NCBI GenBank assembly: GCA_003153775.1
Contig: PMBI01000083.1
Location: 62,001-126,000, forward strand
Reading direction: 5' to 3'
From: Syntrophaceae bacterium
Lineage (GTDB): Bacteria > Desulfobacterota > Syntrophia > Syntrophales > UBA2185
DNA: 64,000 bases
The notes below the pieces were generated by a model. It was not told where the DNA came from. It did not search any database and was given only the letters and a program-made list of their open reading frames with translations. Numbering within the stretch: position 1 is the stretch's first letter; each line of letters starts with the position of its first letter. Position numbers and translations under genes: made by a program. Positions 9,618 through 18,943 of the stretch are shown here, in pieces.

Positions 9618-11375
9618 TCAATTGGTCATGACTCTTTTCTCTATTTCCTCAATCATATTTCGGACACCGGAATGTGATACATCAGCCGACAGGGTCCTAC
9701 TGCAATATTCAGCAGCCCGCCCCAGATCATTCCTGGAAAGGCACCACCGAGCCATCCCATACTGAGCTTCCGCCCAGGCGGGAGCCAGGTCTGCAGCTGT
9801 GCTAAAACTAATACCAGCTTGTTCCTTTTCACCTTGAAGGTCATATATCCGTCCCAGACCCAGGGCTGCTGGACTACAAAAGGGGTTAGACCGGAGCGCC
9901 TCGTTATACCAGTGGATTGCCTCGGTATAGACACCGTGCGATTCCAGTATTTCAGCCATCGAAACTGCAGCGGGGGCATAGCTGGGCCAATGCTTCAACA
10001 GGACAGCGAGTTCCTGAAGTGCCGCCATCGGATCCAGGTCCCCCAGTGCTTTCGCCTTAAGCCAACAAGCCCGAAGAAAATTCGGATTGCGTTTGATGGC
10101 TTCGTCAAACCATTGAGATGCTTCCGGCCGGCCTTTACGAAGATAACAATAACCAAGCCAAAACCACGGCAGGGGACAATCGGGACTTTCGCGAGCGGCA
10201 AGGCGGTATATCTTGACGGCATCGTCATAAGAACCGGACACTTCATGATGAATCCCTGCCAAAATCAGCGTCTCAACCTTAGATGCAGCTAATTCGAAAT
10301 AATCGGTGCCTTCCTCATGGCGAACAATCGGTAATTCACGCGGTAGAACGGAACTGACTTCACCTTTCTTTATGAGACTTAAATAGAAAGCCAATCGCTC
10401 TTCCGTATGGATGTCCTCAAGGCGACAACGCTTCACATAAGCATAGGCTGCCTTGCTGACATGATTCCGAAGATCAGCATCGCACGCAAGCAGAGATAAG
10501 ATCGACAGGAACTCTTGTTGTGAATCATAGAGAAAGCCTGTCTCGCCATGTTGCACGGAATCTTTATAAGGAGCAAGAGAACTGAGCACCGGTACAACGC
10601 CTCTGGACGCATATTCCAGAAATTTTACATCGGATCGGCAGCGGTTATACGGATTGTCCTCTAGGGGCGCAATGCCAATGTCAAGCTTTTGTAAAAAGTC
10701 AAGATAGTCATCCAATGTTCCCGGCGGCGAATAAATGAAACGGTCCGCAGGCACGGCGGCAGACAATGTGCTATAGATCGTTTCGTCGCCCATAAAGGCA
10801 AAGTCCAGATGGGGATATGTGCGCATGACCTGGACAATGACGTCGCTCGCGGCTTCGATGTCACGTCTATGGCCGGAAGAACCGGCCCATCCGAAGATAA
10901 CACGTTCAGAAGCCTGTCGTTCAACCCTGCCTAATGTCACCATTTGGTTTTCAAAAATAACCATCCGGGGATTGATGAAGCTGAATCTCTCGGCAAGTCC
11001 AGATCCTGTCACTTGGACAGCATCTGCCATCCTCATGTATTGAAAAGCCAGGGCAAGATTGACAGGATCGGAAAACCATCCCCTGATACCAACTCCTTCA
11101 TGTAATGCAATTATATTATCGGAAAGTTCATATATGGTAGGACGCCCCTGCCGCTTTCTCTCTTCCATAATAGGCAGAAGGTCGTGCTCGGAGAGCAAAT
11201 GAAGGATAAGAACATCGGCAGACAAACAAAGCGTATCAAACCAGGGCGAAATCGTACTTACCGTAATGACTGTAGCGCTCTTGCTTTTTCCCAAAGCAGC
11301 GGATGGCTGTTCCACCCGGTAAATGTAATCGCCAATTTTACGAGTCTGCATGGCAATGGCATTAACGATTATCAT
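9618..11375 (-). CDS. glycosyltransferase (GT4-like) with C-terminal TPR array
   Basis: A 585-residue cytoplasmic protein. Residues 1-330 look like a GT-B glycosyltransferase lacking a strong N-terminal lobe signature. They include VIFGWAGSSGHRRDIEAA, YSPPGTLDDYLDFLQKLDIGIAPLEDN and KFLEYASRGVVPVLS, which is the nucleotide-sugar-binding end of group 1 transferases. Residues 365-585 are at least five tetratricopeptide repeats (for example CPLPWFWLGYCYLRKGRPEA). TPR-fused transferases often bind a protein acceptor or partner, so protein glycosylation is possible. It precedes the sugar-nucleotide genes in transcription order and is separated from them by about 130 bp. Confidence 0.8.
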   Translation of the reverse strand: MIIVNAIAMQTRKIGDYIYRVEQPSAALGKSKSATVITVSTISPWFDTLCLSADVLILHLLSEHDLLPIMEERKRQGRPTIYELSDNIIALHEGVGIRGWFSDPVNLALAFQYMRMADAVQVTGSGLAERFSFINPRMVIFENQMVTLGRVERQASERVIFGWAGSSGHRRDIEAASDVIVQVMRTYPHLDFAFMGDETIYSTLSAAVPADRFIYSPPGTLDDYLDFLQKLDIGIAPLEDNPYNRCRSDVKFLEYASRGVVPVLSSLAPYKDSVQHGETGFLYDSQQEFLSILSLLACDADLRNHVSKAAYAYVKRCRLEDIHTEERLAFYLSLIKKGEVSSVLPRELPIVRHEEGTDYFELAASKVETLILAGIHHEVSGSYDDAVKIYRLAARESPDCPLPWFWLGYCYLRKGRPEASQWFDEAIKRNPNFLRACWLKAKALGDLDPMAALQELAVLLKHWPSYAPAAVSMAEILESHGVYTEAIHWYNEALRSNPFCSPAALGLGRIYDLQGEKEQAGISFSTAADLAPAWAEAQYGMARWCLSRNDLGRAAEYCSRTLSADVSHSGVRNMIEEIEKRVMTN

Positions 11376-11569
11376 ATGTCCCTACCAGCTTAATTCTCCA
11401 ATAAATAGTATCTATGTAATCGCGAATATCACTCATTGTCTGTGCCATTATTTCATTTCCTGTCGGGAGAATGGGCTCGGTAAATATTTCTCCGCATCGA
11501 TTTTAATCAGGAATTCGTTTCCCCTTTTGCCTCCGGGAATGTCGTTGTAAGCGCTTATGGAGAATTTCC

Positions 11570-12295
11570 TTAAGACTTAGTATTAATATGCTGCAGTAGG
11601 TCATTGCCTTCTTTGAACAGGGGGTTGATTTTCAGTGCCTCGCGGACGGATGACTCGGCGAGCTTCCAGTCCTTTCTCTCCACCTGTACTCTGGCGATGT
11701 TGTAGTAGAGCCCTTCATCATCCGGCAGGATAGCTAAGGCTTTTTCAAATTCCCCTATTGCCTTGTCATAAGCCCCTTCTTTTCGGAAACGAATGCCGTT
11801 GCTGTTGTACGTTTGAACAATGAAGGTTACCAAAAGGTCATTATCTGCAATGAGTTCTTTAGCCTGCGCATATCCTCCCTGATCGATAATATTCATGATC
11901 ATTTGAGCCTCCTCTCCCATGTCTTTTGCAGCATCTTGAACAGATGCGTCAGATTTTTGACTAAGATCAACATTATCCCGTACTCCTTCGTCTCCCACAC
12001 TGATTAATTGCCTGACAAATTCAAGTGAACTGGCGAGATCCTTTGCATGGAACGATACGGGCCCGAATATCTTCTTAAAATCCTTATTCTCCGACAGTGT
12101 CAGCTGAAAAGAATTAACTTCCTCCATGAGCGCTTTCTCGTCGGCGGGCAGCATCTGCGTACTCAGGGTCTTTTCCAGGACTGACTTGAAATAGACAAGG
12201 CAGGTGTGAACATTGTCCTGCTTAATCTTTGCCTTGCATTCGTGTACCTGCTTGATGATTTTGGCTATTTCTTCTCTCTTGATTTCTGCTGCCAT
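11570..12295 (-). CDS. TPR-repeat protein
   Basis: A 241-residue soluble acidic protein. Its N-terminal 120 residues are helical and charged with no family that I recognise. The C-terminus has two clear tetratricopeptide repeats (YNSNGIRFRKEGAYDKAIGEFEKAL and GLYYNIARVQVERKDWKLAE). TPR domains mediate protein-protein contacts. It may start the minus-strand transcript, being the last leftward gene before the divergent chemotaxis locus, and it has a GAGGGAA site before the ATG. Similar stand-alone TPR proteins sit near pilus and motility loci, but no partner is identified here. Confidence 0.7.
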   Translation of the reverse strand: MAAEIKREEIAKIIKQVHECKAKIKQDNVHTCLVYFKSVLEKTLSTQMLPADEKALMEEVNSFQLTLSENKDFKKIFGPVSFHAKDLASSLEFVRQLISVGDEGVRDNVDLSQKSDASVQDAAKDMGEEAQMIMNIIDQGGYAQAKELIADNDLLVTFIVQTYNSNGIRFRKEGAYDKAIGEFEKALAILPDDEGLYYNIARVQVERKDWKLAESSVREALKINPLFKEGNDLLQHINTKS

Positions 12296-12619
12296 TTCTA
12301 TTCCCTCGATTCGTGGTTAGCATGCAAGAAACATGCAATGCCGGTTCGTTGTTCAAAAGGCTTAAGCAGCTTCCTGACGTTTGAATACCCGCGTCCGCGG
12401 ACGGTACAATAGTTGCATCGGATTAACTTGTTGCCGGCTGTGCATTAGATACCCCAAAACGTCAACAATGGCTCGTTGATCTATGCAGCGGCAAAAAGGT
12501 TCAAAGTTTCTGTTACTTGCTCTTAAAGTTTTCCATATGTGTGTCGATAAGGAGGTACAGGGGTTGCAATGGATTAATTCGTTGCTATCGCTTCATCGCA
12601 AATATTCAAAAGGATTGAT
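12296..12619. other. divergent intergenic region between the glycan block and the chemotaxis locus
   Basis: About 320 bp without a gene, lying between a leftward and a rightward gene, so it should hold two promoters. It contains a perfect 12-bp palindrome (CGTCCGCGGACG at 12392-12403) that could be an operator. It also contains an AGGAGG at about 12550 that is not followed by a usable start. I could not pick a convincing promoter by eye. Confidence 0.45.
12392..12403. promoter_or_regulatory. 12-bp perfect palindrome, possible operator
   Basis: CGTCCGCGGACG is a perfect GC-rich palindrome in the otherwise AT-rich divergent intergenic space. The neighbouring rightward gene encodes a helix-turn-helix protein that could bind it. 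A palindrome of this length can also occur by chance. Confidence 0.25.
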
Positions 12620-13246
12620 ATGGCTGAATCCCTTTATTCCACCTCAGAGGTAGCAAGATTATTCGAGATCAATAGAGTAACCATATACCGCTGGGTTCAA
12701 GAAGGAGTCGTCAAGGCATATAAGGTTGGCAAGCATCTGAAGATTCCTGCGTCCGAGGTAGAGAGACTATGGAAAGAGTTTGGTTTTCCCGAAGGACCGC
12801 AGATGCGCGCTGCCGATCTTTCTCAAAAAGATGGGTCGAACAATTCTATCAAGGTCGGGGTGAAATACGAGCAACAGAAAAAAATAGTCATAGCGGTGGA
12901 CAGTGATGAATCGGATATCAAATTTGTAAGAGATATATTTGCCTCGGCGAAGCTCAAAGGAAAGTGCGCTTTGGAGACTTATACGGATAATCTTGAAGCA
13001 GCCCTCGCCATAGGCAAAGAGAAGCCCGATCTCTTGCTTATTAAGATGAGGAAATCGGACGGAAGTGACCAGGAGTTCGCAAAGAAGATCAGGGGCCTTC
13101 ATTCTGATATAAATATCATCTTCATGGGTGATGCTCCCGCGAACGGGTGCGAGAGAGACGGAACTGAGTTTTCTCATAACGCGGTTGTGACCGTAGGACG
13201 GGCAGGGTTGTATCATGAAATTACAAAAGCCCTCGGGTTCATATGA
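12620..13246 (+). CDS. excisionase/MerR-like HTH protein with degenerate receiver domain
   Basis: A 208-residue protein. Residues 1-55 form a MerR/excisionase-type winged helix (YSTSEVARLFEINRVTIYRW, KHLKIPASEVERLW). Residues 90-208 have a response-regulator receiver fold that keeps the acidic start (VIAVDSDESD). In the segment that normally carries the phosphorylated Asp, DLLLIKMRKSDG has Lys where Asp is expected, so this is a pseudo-receiver. An AAGGA site precedes the ATG. It heads the chemotaxis locus and may regulate it in response to a signal other than phosphorylation. The domains are clear; the role is inferred from position. Confidence 0.78.
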   Translation: MAESLYSTSEVARLFEINRVTIYRWVQEGVVKAYKVGKHLKIPASEVERLWKEFGFPEGPQMRAADLSQKDGSNNSIKVGVKYEQQKKIVIAVDSDESDIKFVRDIFASAKLKGKCALETYTDNLEAALAIGKEKPDLLLIKMRKSDGSDQEFAKKIRGLHSDINIIFMGDAPANGCERDGTEFSHNAVVTVGRAGLYHEITKALGFI

Positions 13247-13389
13247 CGAGCCATGAGAAGGAATATGCTTGGCGGACAGATCAAATGAAGGATGAGACAC
13301 AGGGGGATTAACAGGAGCAATAAATAGAAAGGGGGTGGGGTGGACTCCGTCAATGAAGCGGCTGTATTGGTAAGTTGTAAGTCAGCACG

Positions 13390-13896
13390 ATGGCAGATCA
13401 GAAGATCAACAAAAGAAGGAAGACAAAGGAGAGGGAAAAAATTAAAAAACTGACGGCAATAATTATGGTGGCAGCCTTCTTGGCATGCGGCATCGCTCAT
13501 GCCGGCACGGGTACTGCAAAAGAGGCCGCGGCTTTGGTTGATAAGGCAGTTGCGTACTACAAGGCAAATGGCAAAGACAAGGCATACCCGGAGTTCAATA
13601 ACAAGAACGGACAATTCGTGAATAAAGATTTGTATGTTTTTGTTATTGACTGGAATGGGACGATCCTGGCCCACGGGGCAAACGAGAAACTCATCAATAA
13701 GCCGACAGGTGACCTAAAAGATGCGGATGGCAAGTACTTTATGAGGGAAATGGTTAAGGTTGCGCAGACTAAGGGAACGGGCTGGGTCGATTACAAGTGG
13801 ACCAATCCGGTGACCAAGAAGATCGAACAGAAATCGAGCTATGTTAAGAGAGTCGGCAATGAGAATCTCTTAATCGGTTGCGGCATTTACAAATAG
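13390..13896 (+). CDS. secreted single-Cache-domain sensor protein
   Basis: A 168-residue protein with a long basic n-region, a hydrophobic core (LTAIIMVAAFLACG) and a likely signal peptidase site after AHA. The mature part (about 130 residues) is one sCache_2-like domain: KEAAALVDKAVAYYKANG, LYVFVIDWNGTILAHGAN, GTGWVDYKWTNPVTKK and NLLIGCGIYK. Such domains bind small organic acids or amines. No transmembrane helix or signalling domain follows, so it is probably free or tethered in the periplasm. It lies 75 bp upstream of an MCP whose own periplasmic part is a helical bundle rather than Cache, so it may be a detachable ligand-binding partner. Confidence 0.8.
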   Translation: MADQKINKRRKTKEREKIKKLTAIIMVAAFLACGIAHAGTGTAKEAAALVDKAVAYYKANGKDKAYPEFNNKNGQFVNKDLYVFVIDWNGTILAHGANEKLINKPTGDLKDADGKYFMREMVKVAQTKGTGWVDYKWTNPVTKKIEQKSSYVKRVGNENLLIGCGIYK

Positions 13897-13970
13897 TTGC
13901 ATAGAAAGTGGTCAGATGGGCTTCCACCCATCTAACCGCAATATCCAAAAAGTGGGGGGGAGGTATTGAC

Positions 13971-15572
13971 GTGAAGAAAATCATCAAGAACCTGAAAATG
14001 GCGAGAAAAATGATGTTGCTTCCTGCGGTCGTCTTCATAGCTCTCATTGCGCTGTCATACGGCACGTATGAGGGACTTTCGGCTCAGAAGACAGCTATGG
14101 ATGAAATATTTAACGATAGATTTAAAGTATACCAGGAAACCGCTGATATTATCAAGAAGGTGGGTAACGTCCATGCAAATATCTATAAGGTTATCAGCTG
14201 GGCGGGCGCAAATTACGATGACAAGAAGATAGATGCCTTGGCCAATGAGCAGAAGGACAGCCTGGCAAAGACTATTGAACTCGTGAAAATCACCTTGAAG
14301 TCGAGTACCCTCGGCCCGGACGAGAAGAAGCTCTTCCAGAAAACTCTCGATGATTTGCTGGAATATCAGAAACCGGCGGATGGCGTCATGAGCGTGGGGA
14401 AATCGGACCTGAATGCAGCCACGATGTTCATGGGTACATCGGATGAGAAATATCAGGTACTCAGTCAGACATTGGAAGAGCTTTTGGCGCTCGAAAAGAA
14501 GTTGAGCAGGGGGAAGTATGATTCTTCTATCAGCAGCTTCAATGCCGTGGTGAAAACATATATAATTATACTTTTGATTGCCGTTATCCTGTCCGTGGTG
14601 ACCAGTATCTTAATTACCAAACTCATTACGCAGCCGATCAAGGAAGCAATTGAGGTAATCAAGAAGGTCGCCGACGGTGACCTTACGCAGGAGGTCAATG
14701 TAGATTCCAAGGACGAGATCGGCGATCTCGCTACGTCTATCAACACCATGCGGATGAAGATGGGGGAAGCAGTCGGCCAATCGCTCTCAATTTCTCATGT
14801 CCTGTCCGAATCATCTTCCCGGCAGGCCGCTGCACTGGAAGAAACGTCAGCCTCTCTCGACGAGATGGCTTCCATGACAAGGCAGAATGCAAGCAACACG
14901 GCTGAAGCCAATAAGCTGATGTCTGCGGCCAGGCAGGCTATCGAAAAGGCGAATTCTTCCATGGCTGATCTGACCAAATCGATGAAGGAAATCGCAACTG
15001 CCAGCGAACAGACCCAAAAGATCATCAAGAGCATAGATGAAGTTGCCTTTCAAACGAATCTGTTGGCTTTGAATGCGGCGGTGGAAGCTGCCAGAGCCGG
15101 AGAGGCCGGAGCAGGGTTTGCCGTGGTCGCTGATGAGGTCAGGAATCTTGCCATGCGGGCAACAGATTCTGCAAAAAATACGGCCACCCTGATTGAGAAT
15201 ATCGTTAAGAAGGTAAGAGGGGGCGAGTCTCTCGTCAATATTACAAATGAGGTCTTCAGCGAAGTCACGGCCAGCTCAACTAAGGTTGTTGAGCTAATGG
15301 GAGAAATCGCGGCCGCATCCCAGGAGCAATCGCAGGGAATCGATCAGGTGAACAGGGTCGTAGCCGAGATGAATCAGGTTACACAGCAGAATGCCGCTAG
15401 TGCGGAAGAATTGTCCGCCACGATGTCGATGTTCAAGGTCGGGGGTGACAATGGAAAGAACATAGGGGAGGGTTCAATCAAGAAGAAATCTCTAAAGAAG
15501 CTCACTCTTGTACAGGATAGCAAGGGAAGTGCCGAAAAGACCATTCCCTTGAAAGATGAAGACTTCGTATGA
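13971..15572 (+). CDS. methyl-accepting chemotaxis protein
   Basis: The start is set at a GTG at 13971 preceded by GGGGGGAGG with 7-nt spacing, giving 533 residues; the track start is 63 nt upstream. Order: TM1 ([16 protein letters not shown]), a periplasmic four-helix-bundle region of about 150 residues, TM2 ([17 protein letters not shown]), HAMP, and a long cytoplasmic coiled coil. The conserved hairpin tip [20 protein letters not shown] docks CheA and CheW. The C-terminus (KDEDFV) does not match the CheR-tethering pentapeptide NWETF. Located at the head of the che genes, it is the likely cognate receptor. The ligand is unknown and may be presented by the adjacent Cache protein. Confidence 0.93.
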   Translation: MKKIIKNLKMARKMMLLPAVVFIALIALSYGTYEGLSAQKTAMDEIFNDRFKVYQETADIIKKVGNVHANIYKVISWAGANYDDKKIDALANEQKDSLAKTIELVKITLKSSTLGPDEKKLFQKTLDDLLEYQKPADGVMSVGKSDLNAATMFMGTSDEKYQVLSQTLEELLALEKKLSRGKYDSSISSFNAVVKTYIIILLIAVILSVVTSILITKLITQPIKEAIEVIKKVADGDLTQEVNVDSKDEIGDLATSINTMRMKMGEAVGQSLSISHVLSESSSRQAAALEETSASLDEMASMTRQNASNTAEANKLMSAARQAIEKANSSMADLTKSMKEIATASEQTQKIIKSIDEVAFQTNLLALNAAVEAARAGEAGAGFAVVADEVRNLAMRATDSAKNTATLIENIVKKVRGGESLVNITNEVFSEVTASSTKVVELMGEIAAASQEQSQGIDQVNRVVAEMNQVTQQNAASAEELSATMSMFKVGGDNGKNIGEGSIKKKSLKKLTLVQDSKGSAEKTIPLKDEDFV

Positions 15573-15709
15573 CGTTGGAAAAGACGCTTATGTCCGATGG
15601 TCTTGCACGTATGTTGAGTTACAGAAACGTCGGCCAAGGCAATATGCTTAGTTTCGTGCGATGAAGGTGTACGGTTACGGAAAATAGCATTATGAGGAGG
15701 TACTGAACT

Positions 15710-16240
15710 ATGCCGGAGGCATCAGGAGTAACAAAAGAAGGCGCGATGTCCCAGACAGCGGAAAGAGGGATCCAAAGGGAAGGAAAATACCTTACCTTTG
15801 GCCTCGGGAGTGAAGAATACGGATTAGAGATACTTAAGGTGAAGGAAATCATCGGTGTCATGAACATTACCTCTGTACCTCAGACCCCCAAGTACGTAAA
15901 AGGCGTCATTAACTTAAGGGGCAAGGTTATTCCCGTCATCGATCTACGCCTGAAGTTTGGCATGGATGCCATAGAGTACAATGACAGAACCTGCATCATC
16001 GTCGTTGATATCGCAGGCATGGCAGGTAAGAAGACAGTTATGGGCATCGTTGTGGACTCAGTTTCTGAGGTCCTTAATATTAAAGGTGAGGAAATAGAAG
16101 ATACGCCGACATTTGGCGTGGCATTGGGGACAGACTATATATTGGGAATGGCCAAGTTAAAAGGAGGAGTCAAGATACTTCTCGACATCGACAAGGTACT
16201 GACGACAGATGCCGTCATGGCCGAATCGATGGTACATTGA
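15710..16240 (+). CDS. cheW: CheW chemotaxis coupling protein
   Basis: A 176-residue CheW-like protein: YLTFGLGSEEYGLEILKVKEII, VKGVINLRGKVIPVIDLR, VMGIVVDSVSEVLNI and ILGMAKLKGGVKILLDIDKVL. It links receptor tips to CheA. A strong GAGGAGGT site precedes the ATG at 15710. It is slightly longer than the usual 150-160 residues because of a 25-residue N-terminal lead. The stop overlaps the annotated start of cheR, so coupled translation is likely. Confidence 0.95.
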   Translation: MPEASGVTKEGAMSQTAERGIQREGKYLTFGLGSEEYGLEILKVKEIIGVMNITSVPQTPKYVKGVINLRGKVIPVIDLRLKFGMDAIEYNDRTCIIVVDIAGMAGKKTVMGIVVDSVSEVLNIKGEEIEDTPTFGVALGTDYILGMAKLKGGVKILLDIDKVLTTDAVMAESMVH

Positions 16241-17133
16241 GACATCAAGCATTCATGACACTCGCAACCAACTGTGCCGATCACAGCAGCAATGAAGTGT
16301 GTAAGCGTATGGCGTCCATCGAATTGAAAGATATTGATTTTGAGAAAATAAGCCGTTTTGTTTACGACCTCTGCGGCATCCATTTACATGAAGGAAAGAA
16401 GGAGCTTGTTAAGGCGCGTCTTGGTAAGCGCCTGAGAGAGGGGAAATTCAAGTCCTTCTCGGAATATTATCGTTACGTCACCACTCAGCAGGGGGCAGAT
16501 GAATTAATCTGTATGATAGACTCGCTCTCCACAAATTTGACCAGCTTTTTCCGGGAGGGTGAGCATTTTCAGCTGCTCCGAAAGATCATGCCGGAGATGG
16601 CAAAAACGCCGAGGAAAAGTCGTATTCCGAAGCTCAGGATATGGAGCGCCGGGTGTTCCACTGGTGAAGAGCCTTATACCATTGCCATGACATTGAAAGA
16701 ATTATTCAACAACGGGCAGGCTGATATCAGAATAACGGCGTCGGATATTTCTACAAGAGTCCTCAATACTGCCGTAAAGGGCATATACCCCGAGGAGAAG
16801 GTCAAGGGCATTTCTCCCGACCTTTTAAGAAAATATTTTCAGGTAGGTCAAGGCGACTGGAGAGGACACTACAGAGTGAAAAAAGAAATTCACGAAGTAA
16901 TTGACTTTGTGCGCTTCAACCTCATGGATGCGCTCGCCTGTAATGATCCTTTCGACGTCATATTCTGTAGGAATGTCATGATATATTTCGATAAACCGAC
17001 CCAAGGCAAAATGGTGCGCAAATTCTATGAATACTTGAGGGAAGGCGGGTATTTGTTTGTCGGACGTTCTGAAAGTCTGACAGGGCTGAATCATCAATTC
17101 AAATATATAGAACCGAGTGTCTATCAGAAATAG
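16237..17133 (+). CDS. cheR: CheR chemotaxis protein methyltransferase
   Basis: A SAM-dependent methyltransferase for MCP glutamates. It has the N-terminal CheR helical domain (FVYDLCGIHLHEGKKELVKARLGKRL), then the SAM-binding motif IWSAGCSTGEEPYTIAM, FDVIFCRNVMIYFDKPTQ and GYLFVGRSESL. The track start is a TTG overlapping the cheW stop by 4 nt. In-frame ATGs follow at 16255 and 16309, and none has an obvious ribosome site. The last (MASIELKDIDFEKIS) best matches usual CheR lengths of about 275 residues. The function is secure. Confidence 0.95.
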   Translation: MRHQAFMTLATNCADHSSNEVCKRMASIELKDIDFEKISRFVYDLCGIHLHEGKKELVKARLGKRLREGKFKSFSEYYRYVTTQQGADELICMIDSLSTNLTSFFREGEHFQLLRKIMPEMAKTPRKSRIPKLRIWSAGCSTGEEPYTIAMTLKELFNNGQADIRITASDISTRVLNTAVKGIYPEEKVKGISPDLLRKYFQVGQGDWRGHYRVKKEIHEVIDFVRFNLMDALACNDPFDVIFCRNVMIYFDKPTQGKMVRKFYEYLREGGYLFVGRSESLTGLNHQFKYIEPSVYQK

Positions 17134-17135
17134 TT

Positions 17136-17621
17136 ATGAGCGAGATTATTGTCGGCATTTCAGATTTTAAGGTTAGCAATAACATAAATGATGTTTTGAT
17201 TACCTACGCGCTTGGTTCATGTGTCGGCGTCACCATCTATGATCCCGTGGTGAAAGTGGGAGGGCTGCTGCATTTTATGCTGCCGGAATCATCACTGGAT
17301 ATTAGAAAAGCAGGTGAAAATCCGGCTATGTTTGCGGATACAGGTATCCCTTTTCTATTCAAGACCTGTTATGGGCTTGGCGCAAAGAAAAAGCGGATGA
17401 TCGTGAAAGTTGCAGGCGGGGCGAGCATTCTTGATGACGCGAATTTTTTCCGGATAGGCCAAAAAAACGTGACCGCCATGAAGAAACTATTCTGGAAGAA
17501 CAACGTTCTTATCGAAGGAGAGGACACCGGGAGTAACTGCAATCGAACATTTTCCATACATATCTCAACGGGCAAAGCCTTTGTGAGGACTGCCCACAAC
17601 GGAACCAGGGAGTTGGTATGA
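17136..17621 (+). CDS. cheD: CheD receptor glutamine deamidase
   Basis: A 161-residue CheD. The conserved block ITYALGSCVGVTIYD carries the catalytic Cys, and GGLLHFMLPES carries the catalytic His about 17 residues later. CheD deamidates MCP glutamines and in many bacteria is modulated by CheC/CheX proteins, two of which are encoded downstream. The ATG follows the cheR stop by 2 nt. Its last 4 nt overlap the start of the HDOD gene (ATGA), which indicates tight operon structure. Confidence 0.95.
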   Translation: MSEIIVGISDFKVSNNINDVLITYALGSCVGVTIYDPVVKVGGLLHFMLPESSLDIRKAGENPAMFADTGIPFLFKTCYGLGAKKKRMIVKVAGGASILDDANFFRIGQKNVTAMKKLFWKNNVLIEGEDTGSNCNRTFSIHISTGKAFVRTAHNGTRELV

Positions 17622-18463
17622 TCTCAGATAAAATCCTAAAATCCATCAAGAACATCCCAGCCTTTCCTGCAGTGGCGATGAAGGTGATGGCTTTGATCGA
17701 TGATCCCAATTACTCCATAACGGATGTGGCGGATGTGGTCAAGTATGATCAGGCGATCACGGCCAATATACTGAGGATATGCAATTCCGCATACTTTGGC
17801 CTCCGTCACAAAATTGTGACGATAAATGACGCAGTAATGCGCCTCGGCCAGCAAAATATCGTCCGTGCGGTCCAGGCTGCCGGAGTATCGACATTCTACA
17901 GGAAGGCGAAGGGATATGGTCTGGAGGCTAACAAGCTTTGGGAGCACTCGGTGGGAGTGGCCCTCATGACCCAGATATTATCCAAGAGGATTTTTAAACG
18001 CGAGGACGCCAGACTTTATACCACGGCTCTTCTCCACGACATCGGCAAGATTATCATGGGTGAATTCGTCGACGAGTCATTTCCACAAATTCATGACCTC
18101 GTCTCAAGGGAGGGGATTTCTTTTCTTGATGCGGAAGAAAAAATCATCGGCATTAACCATGCGGACCTGGGCGGCAGGATAGCCTCCCAGTGGAACTTTC
18201 CCAAGGCTATGACGGATGCGATTATATACCACCACAGACCGGATTTGATGCAGGATGAAGACAATAGCGGAGCCTGGCTTGTCTATCTCGCAGATCAGGC
18301 CTGTATTATGATGGGGATCGGTTTGGGGAGCGACGGCCTGGCATACAAGGGATTGTCTGAGGTGATTATCAAATTCAAACTTCGCCAGAAGGATTTTGAA
18401 GAATGCATCATGTTGATGCTGGAAGATCTTGACCGTGCCAGGGAAGTGATCGGTATGGTCTGA
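17618..18463 (+). CDS. HDOD-domain signalling protein
   Basis: A 281-residue protein that is mostly one HDOD domain: IKNIPAFPAVAMKVMALI, VVKYDQAITANILRICNSAYFG, INDAVMRLGQQNIVRAV and LYTTALLHDIGKIIMGEF. HDOD proteins are non-hydrolysing or weakly hydrolysing relatives of HD phosphohydrolases and are frequent in signalling and motility loci. The HD pair (LLHDIG) is retained here. The start overlaps the cheD stop by 4 nt. It is probably co-expressed with the che genes; its ligand or output is unknown. Confidence 0.88.
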   Translation: MISDKILKSIKNIPAFPAVAMKVMALIDDPNYSITDVADVVKYDQAITANILRICNSAYFGLRHKIVTINDAVMRLGQQNIVRAVQAAGVSTFYRKAKGYGLEANKLWEHSVGVALMTQILSKRIFKREDARLYTTALLHDIGKIIMGEFVDESFPQIHDLVSREGISFLDAEEKIIGINHADLGGRIASQWNFPKAMTDAIIYHHRPDLMQDEDNSGAWLVYLADQACIMMGIGLGSDGLAYKGLSEVIIKFKLRQKDFEECIMLMLEDLDRAREVIGMV

Positions 18464-18511
18464 ATATGATGATATTATCAAGAACTCAGAAAGAAATGAT
18501 GAGGTGCCGCG

Positions 18512-18943
18512 ATGTCTTTTAATGTCCTGATCGTTGATGATTCTAAATCGGTGCGTTCCGTTATCAAAAAGATCATTACGATTTCCGGTTTCCGGATGGA
18601 TCAATGCTATGAAGCCGCAAACGGGAAACAGGCGTTGGAGATATTGTCGAAGGAATGGGTGGATGTCATTCTATCAGACTTGAATATGCCGGAGATGAAC
18701 GGGTTGGAGATGCTGGCTGCCATAAAGGCGGACATCCATCTGCAAAAGATACCTATCATCATTATTTCAACAGAGAGCAGCGATGAAAGAAGGAATGCTG
18801 TCTTGGAAATGGGTGCGAAACAGTTCGTCAAGAAGCCATTTTCACCCGAATATGTGAGAAAAGTTCTTTATGAAGTTATAGGCATGGAGGATGAGACAAC
18901 CCGTGAAAGAAATGAAAGAGATAATGATGGCGGCGATTTTTGA
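18512..18943 (+). CDS. cheY: CheY-like single-domain response regulator
   Basis: A 143-residue receiver domain: NVLIVDDSKSVRSVIKKII with the acidic pair, VDVILSDLNMPEMNGLEML with the phosphoacceptor Asp, IIISTESSD for the Thr/Ser switch, and KQFVKKPFSPE with the conserved Lys. No output domain is present, so it probably signals to the flagellar switch or acts as a phosphate sink. It is one of two CheY proteins in the locus. Its 3' end overlaps the next gene by up to 53 nt. Confidence 0.9.
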   Translation: MSFNVLIVDDSKSVRSVIKKIITISGFRMDQCYEAANGKQALEILSKEWVDVILSDLNMPEMNGLEMLAAIKADIHLQKIPIIIISTESSDERRNAVLEMGAKQFVKKPFSPEYVRKVLYEVIGMEDETTRERNERDNDGGDF

